Shown here one piece after another: positions 1-5,975 of a DNA stretch of 8,236 bases. The stretch's first letter is position 1; each line of letters opens with the position of its first letter. The position numbers were made by a program, and so were the translations under genes. The stretch lies in the NCBI GenBank assembly GCA_003564655.1, contig PXES01000014.1, forward strand, positions 1 through 8,236, given 5' to 3'. The stretch comes from Paracoccaceae bacterium (lineage in GTDB: Bacteria > Pseudomonadota > Alphaproteobacteria > Rhodobacterales > Rhodobacteraceae). The notes beneath the pieces were generated by a model, which saw nothing but the letters and a program-made list of their open reading frames with translations, searched no databases and had not been told where the DNA came from.

Positions 1-84
1 ATGGCGCCGGGCCGCGCCGGTGGTCGCACGATCGGTCGAACGGGGGGCTGCGTTCGTGGTCTTGCTGTGCGCCAGGCGGTTCAT
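1..84 (-). CDS. Possible N-terminus of a divergent gene, cut by the window edge
   Basis: On the minus strand an ATG at 84-82 opens a frame of 28 codons that stays open to base 1. It begins MNRLAHSKTTNAAPRSTDRA. A purine-rich AAGAGGA (94-88) sits 3 bases upstream of the ATG, which is a good match to a Shine-Dalgarno site but slightly close. The visible residues are polar and basic, with no signal peptide or membrane segment, so a soluble cytoplasmic protein is more likely than a secreted one. The product is not recognisable. A gene divergent from the AraC regulator would fit the noncoding, palindrome-containing stretch between them. With only 28 codons the frame could be chance, so confidence is low. 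Confidence 0.27.
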   Translation of the reverse strand, partial: MNRLAHSKTTNAAPRSTDRATTGAARRH

Positions 85-214
85 CTGTCCTCTTGCCGTG
101 TCGCCGCAGGGTTTCGCAAAGGTGCCGGCCGCCCCGCGCTTTCCGACACGGCCGGTGAGCAGGGTAAGTGCGGCACGCCTGCCGGTCTTGGCGCTGAGCG
201 CATCACGGCTTGCC

Positions 215-226
215 TGTGCATGCACA
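215..226. promoter_or_regulatory. Perfect 12-bp palindrome, candidate operator
   Basis: The sequence TGTGCATGCACA reads the same on both strands, with no spacer. It lies about 200 bases before the AraC-type gene and about 130 bases upstream of the possible divergent start at 84. The size and symmetry suit a dimeric helix-turn-helix repressor, for example of the GntR or TetR class. The binding protein is unknown, and a chance palindrome of this length is possible. Confidence 0.35.
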
Positions 227-290
227 AGTGACGGGCAGGCGCCGAGCCGGGCGCCGGGACGGCATCCATAGCGCGTCTGCCGCAAAATTT

Positions 291-312
291 ATGCGTCGAC
301 AGAAAAACGCAT
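291..312. promoter_or_regulatory. Inverted repeat ATGCGT-N10-ACGCAT, candidate operator
   Basis: Two 6-base arms, ATGCGT (291-296) and ACGCAT (307-312), are exact reverse complements separated by 10 bases. The arm centres are 16 bases apart, about one and a half helix turns. The repeat sits in the A/T-richer part of the noncoding region, 110 bases before the regulator's ATG, just upstream of a weak -10-like TACACT (328-333). It could be an operator for the regulator gene, but there is no direct support. Confidence 0.28.
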
Positions 313-422
313 CGGCGCGTGATCGGCTACACTCGGCACGAACCATGCGCGAATCACCGTAGCAGAACGGTTGAGCACCGCGCCAAGACAGAAATGAAGA
401 CGCACGCAGGGAAAACAGCACC

Positions 423-1382
423 ATGACGGCGCACCAGGACAAATCGGTCGCCAGGCTTGGCGGCGACGACTGGCAGAAGTTGGTCTCTGAGGCCTATTTC
501 CCCCTCGATGTTGACATGCGCGACCGCGAGGCCTTTCGCGGCGCCATGCAAAGCTGGAGCCTGGGCGACATGGGCCTGTCGCGCATCGATTGCGACGGGC
601 TGATCTATCGCCGCCACCGCCGCCACTTCCTGAATGAAACCCAAAGCGCGCTGCTCATCGCGGTGCCCGAGGATGCCGAGGTCGGCTTCAATCAGGGTGA
701 CCGGCGCACCGAATGCAAGCCCGGGGGCTTTCTGGTGGAACGCGGCGACGCGCCCTATGAATACTGGCACACGCGGCGCAACCGACAATGGGTGTTCAAG
801 GTGCCGACGGCCAGCGTGCGGGCGCGCGTGGGTGCATCGGAAAGGCTGGGCGGGCTGACATTCGATGCGCGCACGGGCGTGGCGTCCTATTTCCTGTCCA
901 GCCTGCGCAATGTCGCCGCCCATGTCGAGCAGCTGGACGCCCCGGCGCGGGAGGCCGCGGGCAGCCATATGCTGGAACTGCTGTGCCTGACCATCGCCAA
1001 TGACCAGCGGGTGCTGGGCAGCAACCAGTCCTCGGTCCGGGCGGCGCATCTGGCCCGCGCCGAGCAGTTCATCCGGGAAAAACTGAAGGACCCCGCGCTG
1101 TCGCCGCAGATGGTGGCCGATGGCTGCGGCATCTCGCTGCGTTATCTCCAGCGGCTGTTCCACGAGACCGATCAGTCGATCATTACCTATATCCGCGAAC
1201 GCCGCCTGAAGCGCAGCGACGAGGACCTGCGCTCCAGCATGGCGCGGGTGTCCATCGCCGAGATCGCCTATCGCTGGGGTTTTGCCGATCAGTCGCATTT
1301 CTCGAAACATTACAAGGCGTATTTCGGCCGCACGCCAAGCGAGACCCGAAAGGAGGCCGCGCGCTTCATCCAGGGGCGCTGA
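423..1382 (+). CDS. AraC/XylS-family transcriptional regulator
   Basis: A 319-residue regulator with the usual two-part AraC plan. Residues about 25-190 form an N-terminal sensing domain resembling the AraC-binding-like (FeaR/XylS-type) domain, which normally binds a small effector or mediates dimer formation. Residues about 210-310 carry the double helix-turn-helix DNA-binding domain. The first helix-turn-helix is near 226-246 (LSPQMVADGCGISLRYLQRLF minus the last residue is clearly visible), and the second contains IAEIAYRWGFADQSHFSKHY near 268-287, followed by the family-typical FGRTPSETR. The length is normal. The ATG at 423 is supported by AGGGAA at 408-413. It is transcribed in the same direction as the hyuA/hyuB pair, which starts 121 bases downstream, so it probably senses the substrate or product of that enzyme and activates the operon; that is inference from position. 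The family call is secure, the effector is unknown. Confidence 0.93.
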   Translation: MTAHQDKSVARLGGDDWQKLVSEAYFPLDVDMRDREAFRGAMQSWSLGDMGLSRIDCDGLIYRRHRRHFLNETQSALLIAVPEDAEVGFNQGDRRTECKPGGFLVERGDAPYEYWHTRRNRQWVFKVPTASVRARVGASERLGGLTFDARTGVASYFLSSLRNVAAHVEQLDAPAREAAGSHMLELLCLTIANDQRVLGSNQSSVRAAHLARAEQFIREKLKDPALSPQMVADGCGISLRYLQRLFHETDQSIITYIRERRLKRSDEDLRSSMARVSIAEIAYRWGFADQSHFSKHYKAYFGRTPSETRKEAARFIQGR

Positions 1383-1410
1383 CCGAACCCGCCCGCCGCT
1401 GCATGGAACG

Positions 1411-1467
1411 GGTGCCGCCTTCACGCTTGCACCGCCTGATCCGCCCGGGCCCACGGCACCGGGTGCC
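1411..1467. promoter_or_regulatory. Cluster of GGTGC/GCACC half-sites upstream of hyuA
   Basis: Four copies of the same short motif occur in 57 bases: GGTGCC at 1411-1416, GCACC at 1429-1433, GGCACC at 1455-1460 and GGTGCC at 1462-1467. The last two form a near-perfect palindrome with a single central G, and the first two are also inverted. A weak -10-like GATAAA follows at 1469-1474, and the hyuA ribosome site at 1493. This is where the neighbouring AraC-type protein would be expected to bind to drive hyuAB. AraC-family sites are more often direct repeats, so another regulator or an mRNA hairpin is possible. Confidence 0.35.
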
Positions 1468-1492
1468 CGATAAACCTGTCCGATGACAACCC

Positions 1493-1498
1493 AAGGAG
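1493..1498 (+). promoter_or_regulatory. Ribosome binding site that fixes the hyuA start
   Basis: AAGGAG lies 5 bases before the ATG at 1504. An in-frame ATG 21 bases earlier (1483) has no such site and would overlap this one, so 1504 is preferred. Confidence 0.85.
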
Positions 1499-1503
1499 AA
1501 ACC

Positions 1504-3531
1504 ATGTCCAGCACGCGCGTCGCCGTCGATGTCGGGGGTACGTTCACCGATATCTGCATCATGGACGAAGCCACCGGCGCCATTCGGATCGAAAAGATCG
1601 CCTCAACCCCCGATGACCCGATGAAGGCGGTCATGGACGGCGTGGACATCGCCGGGATTGACCTGGCGGGCGTGACCATGTTCTCGCATGGCACCACGGT
1701 CGCCACCAATGCGCTGATCACCCGCAATCTGCCGCGCACCGCTATGGTCACCACCGAGGGCTTTCGCGATGTCGTCGAGATCCGACGCGCCACCAAGGAA
1801 GACCTGTGGGATACCTACAAGGACGTCGCCAAGCCCTATATCCCGCGGCGCGACCGCCTGACGGTGCGCGAAAGGGTCGACGCCGAAGGCAATATCCTGG
1901 AACATCTGGACGAGGACGGCGCGCGGCGCGTGGCCGAGGTGCTGAAGAAGCGCGGTGTGAAGTCGATTGCCGTGGGGTTCATGAATTCCTACCTGAACCC
2001 TGAAAACGAACGCCGCATGCGCACCATCCTGCAGGAGGTCATGCCGGATGTGCCGGTCTCGCTCTCGGCCGAGATCATGCCCGAGATCTTCGAGCATGAG
2101 CGATTCTCCACCGCCATGGCCAATGCCGTTGTCTCGCCGGTGGTGGTGAATTACGTCTCGCGCCTGGGCGAGAAGCTGGAAGAGGGCGGCTACACGCGCG
2201 AGTTGCTGCTGCTGCATACCGGCGGCGGGGTGATGACGCCGCATGCGGTGCGCGACTTCGCCGCCCGTCTGGCCGGCTCCGGCATTGCCGCCGGGGCCAT
2301 CGCCAGCCGCTTCATCGGCAATCTGTGCGGCTTTCCCAACACCATCGGTTTCGACATGGGCGGCACATCGACCGATGTGTCGGTCAGCTACCAGGGCGAG
2401 CCGCGCATCACCAAGGACTGGCATATCGAATACGGCTATCCGATCCGTTTTCCGTCCATCGAGGTGCTGACCATCGGCGCGGGCGGCGGCTCGCTGGCCT
2501 GGCAGGACGAGGGGGGCGCGCTGCGCAACGGGCCGCAGTCGGCGGGGGCTTTCCCGGGCCCGGCCTGCTACAAGAATGGCAACGAGGTGGCCACGAATAC
2601 GGACGCCAATGTGGTGCTGGGCCGGCTGGGCACGTCGCTTGCAGGCGGCAAGGTCATGCTGGACGCAGGCCTGGCCGAGGACGCCGTGCGCCGCACCGTG
2701 GCAGAGCCCTTCGGCATGGAACTGCACGAGGCCGCCGAGGCCATCGTGCGCGTGGCCAATGCCAACATGGCCAACGCGGTGCGGCTGCTCTCCATCTCGC
2801 GCGGGTATGACCCGCGGGATTTCGCGCTCTGTGCCTTCGGCGGTGCCGGCGCGCTGCACGGGGCGGCCATCGCGCGCGAGTTGTCCATTCCCACCGTCAT
2901 CGTGCCGCCCAGCCCCGGCGTGACCTCGGCGCTGGGTTGTCTGCTGGTCGATATCCAGCATGATTTCTCCGACAGCTTCATGCGCCGCGCCGATGACACC
3001 GATCCCGCCGATATCGAGGCGCTGTTCCAGCGCATCGAGGGTGAGGCCCGCGCGCAGCTTGACCGCGAAGGGGTCGAGCCGGACAACATGGTGCTCAGCC
3101 GCACGGTGGAGATGATGTATCAGGGCCAGTGGCGGTCACTGCAGGTGGATGCGCCGGCAAAGGTGACCGATGTCGCCGACCTGGTCGACGCGTTCCACAG
3201 CGAGCATGAGCGCGAGTATAACTTCTCGCGCAAGGATGCCGGCGTGTCCTTCTTTCGCGTCGCGGTCAAGGCGGTGGGGATCGTGCCGAAGGCCGATCTG
3301 CAGAAACACCCCGAACGCGCGCACAGCCCAGACCCGGTGGGCCGCCGCCAGGTCTGGTTCGACGGGCAGGCGCATGACGCAGCCCTCTACCAGCGCGAGA
3401 CGCTGGAGGCCGGCGCGCAGATCGAGGGCCCCGCGATCATAGAGCAACTCGACAGCACGACCGTCGTGCCCCCGGGCATGTCGGCCGCCGTGGACGCCCA
3501 TATGAACATCCGCATCGAGACGAAGGTCTGA
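1504..3531 (+). CDS. hyuA: Hydantoinase A/oxoprolinase-family subunit (HyuA-like)
   Basis: A 675-residue protein of the hydantoinaseA/oxoprolinase family, the nucleotide-binding subunit of a two-subunit ATP-dependent enzyme. The actin/hexokinase-like fold is shown by the first phosphate loop DVGGTFTD (9-16), SHGTTVATNAL (61-71), the second loop DMGGTSTDVS (284-293), GAGGGS (325-330), GPQSAGAFPGPACY (343-356) and GGAGALHG (446-453). Characterised relatives include N-methylhydantoinase, 5-oxoprolinase, caprolactamase and the beta subunit of acetone carboxylase; all use ATP to phosphorylate a substrate oxygen. It has no signal peptide and should be cytoplasmic. It is coupled to hyuB, whose ATG follows its stop after 3 bases, and probably forms a hetero-oligomer with that product. 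One oddity: the stretch before the glycine-rich loop reads IEVLTIGAGGGS (319-330), where many hydantoinase-type members have an Asp and a His (IDIHT-type). The exact substrate cannot be assigned; family confidence is high. Confidence 0.94.
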   Translation: MSSTRVAVDVGGTFTDICIMDEATGAIRIEKIASTPDDPMKAVMDGVDIAGIDLAGVTMFSHGTTVATNALITRNLPRTAMVTTEGFRDVVEIRRATKEDLWDTYKDVAKPYIPRRDRLTVRERVDAEGNILEHLDEDGARRVAEVLKKRGVKSIAVGFMNSYLNPENERRMRTILQEVMPDVPVSLSAEIMPEIFEHERFSTAMANAVVSPVVVNYVSRLGEKLEEGGYTRELLLLHTGGGVMTPHAVRDFAARLAGSGIAAGAIASRFIGNLCGFPNTIGFDMGGTSTDVSVSYQGEPRITKDWHIEYGYPIRFPSIEVLTIGAGGGSLAWQDEGGALRNGPQSAGAFPGPACYKNGNEVATNTDANVVLGRLGTSLAGGKVMLDAGLAEDAVRRTVAEPFGMELHEAAEAIVRVANANMANAVRLLSISRGYDPRDFALCAFGGAGALHGAAIARELSIPTVIVPPSPGVTSALGCLLVDIQHDFSDSFMRRADDTDPADIEALFQRIEGEARAQLDREGVEPDNMVLSRTVEMMYQGQWRSLQVDAPAKVTDVADLVDAFHSEHEREYNFSRKDAGVSFFRVAVKAVGIVPKADLQKHPERAHSPDPVGRRQVWFDGQAHDAALYQRETLEAGAQIEGPAIIEQLDSTTVVPPGMSAAVDAHMNIRIETKV

Positions 3532-3534
3532 ACC

Positions 3535-5502
3535 ATGAACACGGACACAAAAACCCGCGATCCGCTGCACCCCGTCACCTTCGAGGTGCTGAAGAATTCC
3601 TTCATCACCTCGGTCGATCAGATGGCCGAGCAGATGCTGCGCACCTGCTATTCCTTCGTCATCTACAACCGGGACTTCTCTAACGCGCTGCATGACGCGC
3701 AGGGCAATTCCGTGGCGCAGGGCAACCAGGATATCGCCGTGCATGTCGGCACGCTGCATTTCACCTGCCAGGACGTGATCCGCGCCTTCGAGGGCGAGAT
3801 GGTGCCGGGCGATGTCTATGCCATCAACGACCCCTATGCCGGCGGCACGCATTTCTCGGATGTGCGGCTGGTGCGGCCCATTTTCGACGATGACGCGCTG
3901 ATCGGCTTTTCGCAGTCGAACGGACACTGGTCGGACCTGGGCGGCTCGGTCCCCGGCTCCTTCGACGTCTCGGCGCGTGACATGTTCCGCGAGGCCGTGC
4001 GCATCACGCCCGTCCGCCTGTTCCGCGCCGGCGAATTCTGCCGCGACGTGGCAGGCATGATCGCCGCCAACACGCGCGACCCGGGTTCCATCCTGGGCGA
4101 CATCCACTCGCAGGCCAGCGCCACCGCCGTATCCGAGCGCGAGATTCTGCGCCTGGTGCGAAAATACGGGCGCGATCAGGTGCTGCAGGGCATGGAAGAG
4201 GTGCAGGACTATGTCGAGCGCAGCACCCGCCAGCGGATCGCCGCCCTGCCCGACGGCACATGGGAAACGGTTGACTACATCGACCGCGACCCGGCGCGCG
4301 GCGAAGGGATGATCCCCATCCGCGTCAGGATGACGATCAAGGGCGACGAAATCTACTATGATTTCACCGGCAGCCACGCCACCATCTCGTCGATCTACAA
4401 CGCGGCACCCGGCGCGACCTTTTCCGCCGTCGTGGCCGGGATGAAGATGTTCTTTCCCGATCTGCCCCTCAACAGCGGGTTCTATCGCGTCATCAACATC
4501 AACGCGCCGGAAAACAGCGTGGTAAGCGCGCAATGGCCGGTGGCGGTGACCGGCTTCATGATGCCCTTCGAGAAGATCATGAACTCGATCTTCGAGATGT
4601 GGTCCCAGATCATGCCGGACCGCGCCATCGCCTGTGCGTTCAACCTGGAATATCTGCTGGCCGGCGGGCGCGATCTGCGCTCGCCCGAAAAGCCGATCTT
4701 CATGTTCTACGAATGGCTGCCCGGCGGTTGGGGCGGACGCAACGGAAAGGACGGGTCCGACGTGACCTCGGCCTGTTTCGGCGTCGGCCTGCAATCGCAG
4801 CCGAACGAGGGCAACGAGCGCGTGAATCCCACCCGCACCACCGAGTTCCAGATCCTGCGCGACAGCGCGGGCCCCGGCAAATGGCGCGGCGGGACCGGGT
4901 TGCAGAAGACCTCGCTGCTGCTGGACAGCGAAGGCGCTGTGATGTCCTATATCTGCGACCGCGAACGCGCCGTGGTCTGGGGGGTCGAGGGGGGCCTGCC
5001 GTCGATGCCGCACGGCCTGTCGATCCGCCGCGCAGGAGAGTCGCAGGCGAAATGGCTGGGCTCGGTCTTTTCGGATTACCCGGTCAATACCGGTGACGAA
5101 TTCGCCCGGCCTACGGCGGGCGGCGGCGGCTTCGGCGACCCGCTGGAGCGTGATCCGCAGGCGGTCTGCACCGACGTGATCGACGACTATGTGTCGATCG
5201 ACCGCGCGGCAAAGGATTACGGCGTGGTGATCCGCGAGATCGACGCCGATCTGTGCGAATACGCCGTCGATGAAGAGGCAACCGCCGCCCTGCGCGCCGA
5301 GATCCGCGGCAAGCGCAAGGACTGGGCGCGCATGGACCCCGCCGAGGTTGCCGCGCTCTACCGCAAGGGCGAGATCGACGCGCTGGACGCGGTGCGCCGT
5401 TTTGCAGTGATCCTGGACTGGGAAACGGGCGAGGCGCTGGAAAAGACCACCGCCCAGTTCCGCGAGTCCTTTGAGAAACGCACCGTCGCGCACTGGTCCT
5501 GA
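3535..5502 (+). CDS. hyuB: Hydantoinase B-family subunit (HyuB-like)
   Basis: A 655-residue hydantoinase B/oxoprolinase-family protein, partner of the upstream HyuA-like subunit. Visible family motifs are DPVTFEVLKN-like LHPVTFEVLKNSF (11-23), NDPYAGGTHFSDV (98-110), QSNGHWSDLGG (127-137), the glycine-rich GGWGGRNGKDGSD near 398-410, GPGKWRGGTG near 448-457 and PTAGGGGFGDP near 526-536. His106, Asp109 and His131 have the same spacing as the residues I recall as Mn ligands in the alpha subunit of acetone carboxylase, so a metal site is likely. A tail of about 100 residues follows the glycine-rich end, finishing in ILDWETGEALEKTTAQF and TVAHW, a tail that longer, carboxylase-like HyuB proteins also tend to have. 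The start is supported by GAAGG at 3522-3526. No gamma-type third subunit follows; a hairpin at 5534-5561 probably ends the operon. In the relatives this subunit completes catalysis (amide hydrolysis or carboxylation); which applies here is unknown. Confidence 0.94.
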   Translation: MNTDTKTRDPLHPVTFEVLKNSFITSVDQMAEQMLRTCYSFVIYNRDFSNALHDAQGNSVAQGNQDIAVHVGTLHFTCQDVIRAFEGEMVPGDVYAINDPYAGGTHFSDVRLVRPIFDDDALIGFSQSNGHWSDLGGSVPGSFDVSARDMFREAVRITPVRLFRAGEFCRDVAGMIAANTRDPGSILGDIHSQASATAVSEREILRLVRKYGRDQVLQGMEEVQDYVERSTRQRIAALPDGTWETVDYIDRDPARGEGMIPIRVRMTIKGDEIYYDFTGSHATISSIYNAAPGATFSAVVAGMKMFFPDLPLNSGFYRVININAPENSVVSAQWPVAVTGFMMPFEKIMNSIFEMWSQIMPDRAIACAFNLEYLLAGGRDLRSPEKPIFMFYEWLPGGWGGRNGKDGSDVTSACFGVGLQSQPNEGNERVNPTRTTEFQILRDSAGPGKWRGGTGLQKTSLLLDSEGAVMSYICDRERAVVWGVEGGLPSMPHGLSIRRAGESQAKWLGSVFSDYPVNTGDEFARPTAGGGGFGDPLERDPQAVCTDVIDDYVSIDRAAKDYGVVIREIDADLCEYAVDEEATAALRAEIRGKRKDWARMDPAEVAALYRKGEIDALDAVRRFAVILDWETGEALEKTTAQFRESFEKRTVAHWS

Positions 5503-5533
5503 CCGCGCGCGCGCATCATCGTGTCAAGACCGA

Positions 5534-5561
5534 CCGCCCCGGCGCGCCGTCGCCGGGGCGG
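5534..5561 (+). terminator. Strong GC hairpin after hyuB, likely terminator
   Basis: An 11-base perfect stem, CCGCCCCGGCG (5534-5544) with CGCCGGGGCGG (5551-5561), closes a 6-base loop, beginning 32 bases after the hyuB stop. It is the strongest hairpin I see in the window outside genes. No T run follows, so it is not a textbook intrinsic terminator, but such hairpins often end transcripts or protect 3' ends in GC-rich bacteria. Confidence 0.6.
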
Positions 5562-5656
5562 CCAGCGTTCCGGGGGCGTCCGAAAGGCGATTGCAGCCGC
5601 GCCGGCTTTGGCATCGACCGCACCCGCAACGCCCTGCATCACCATCGGGCCCCCCC

Positions 5657-5950
5657 ATGCCAGATGTCCCGGCCAATCCCGGACGACGCTTCCTTGAACC
5701 GGTCAGTATCACCCTGCGCGACGCCACGCGCGCGGTAGCGCGGATCCGGCTTTCGGCGCTGGCCGGACGCCACCCGGTTCTGGCAGTGCCGGAATACCTG
5801 CCACATCGCTGCCGCGCCGACAGGTGGCCGCTCGGCACGGTCATCCACGCCGCGCGCGCCCGCCAGGGCCAAGCCGGGGTGCAGGTGATCGAGCAGATCG
5901 CGCGCCGGCCCTCGCGTCCGCCGGGCCCGGAGATCCTGGGCGCCGGCTGA
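5657..5950 (+). pseudogene. Remnant of a CocE/NonD-family hydrolase (N-terminal fragment)
   Basis: The frame from the ATG at 5657 to the stop at 5948-5950 encodes 97 residues. The part FLEPVSITLRDATRAVARIR, then ALAGRHPVLAVPEYLPHRC, follows the start of CocE/NonD hydrolases (X-prolyl dipeptidyl-peptidase-like serine esterases/amidases), which typically read like V-I-P-L-DGT-LAARIW ... PVPAILEYLPYRKRD. A later stretch, HAARARQGQAGVQVIEQ, fits the next block (H-YFA-GYA-VRVDLRG) more loosely. Conserved positions are damaged (DGT is DAT, the Tyr of EYLPYR is His, the DLRGSG turn is lost). The normal protein has over 500 residues and its catalytic Ser, Asp and His lie beyond the break. There is no ribosome site before the ATG. 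I infer a decayed gene, possibly once part of this catabolic locus. A real short protein, or chance similarity, remains possible. Confidence 0.5.
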
Positions 5951-5975
5951 CATGGCGCCGCAACCCTCTCCCGGT

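Larger units (their letters stand above)
85..422. other. Noncoding stretch upstream of the AraC-type regulator
   Basis: I find no convincing gene here. The short open frames on both strands give arginine-, proline- and cysteine-rich translations with no recognisable family and no good ribosome site. The right half (about 281-420) is richer in A and T than its surroundings, as expected for a promoter region. It contains a weak -10-like TACACT at 328-333, without a well-spaced -35 element. Two inverted repeats (215-226 and 291-312) are listed separately. The regulator's own ribosome site, AGGGAA at 408-413, lies 9 bases before its ATG. Confidence 0.55.

Noticed and set aside
354..1796. Open frame of 480 codons on the minus strand opposite the AraC-type gene
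   Set aside because: It spans the regulator, the gap and the start of hyuA; its translation has no family features. This is expected from codon bias.
1603..2961. Open frame of 452 codons on the minus strand inside hyuA
   Set aside because: Low-complexity His/Arg/Gly/Ala translation antisense to a well-supported gene.
3136..5493. Open frame of 785 codons on the minus strand opposite hyuA end and hyuB
   Set aside because: It is a mirror of a GC-rich coding frame: rich in His, Arg, Ala, Gly and Asp, with no recognisable family and no ribosome site, while the plus strand carries clear HyuA and HyuB motifs.
1504..5502. Calling the pair acetone carboxylase (acxA/acxB)
   Set aside because: No gamma subunit gene or sigma-54-type regulator is present, and the proteins appear shorter than the acetone carboxylase subunits I recall. 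The broader superfamily call is safer.
5939..5959. GGCGCC repeats that could fold as a terminator for the ligase operon
   Set aside because: The stem is only 6 bp, each arm is itself a palindrome, and no T run follows on the minus strand; too weak to list.
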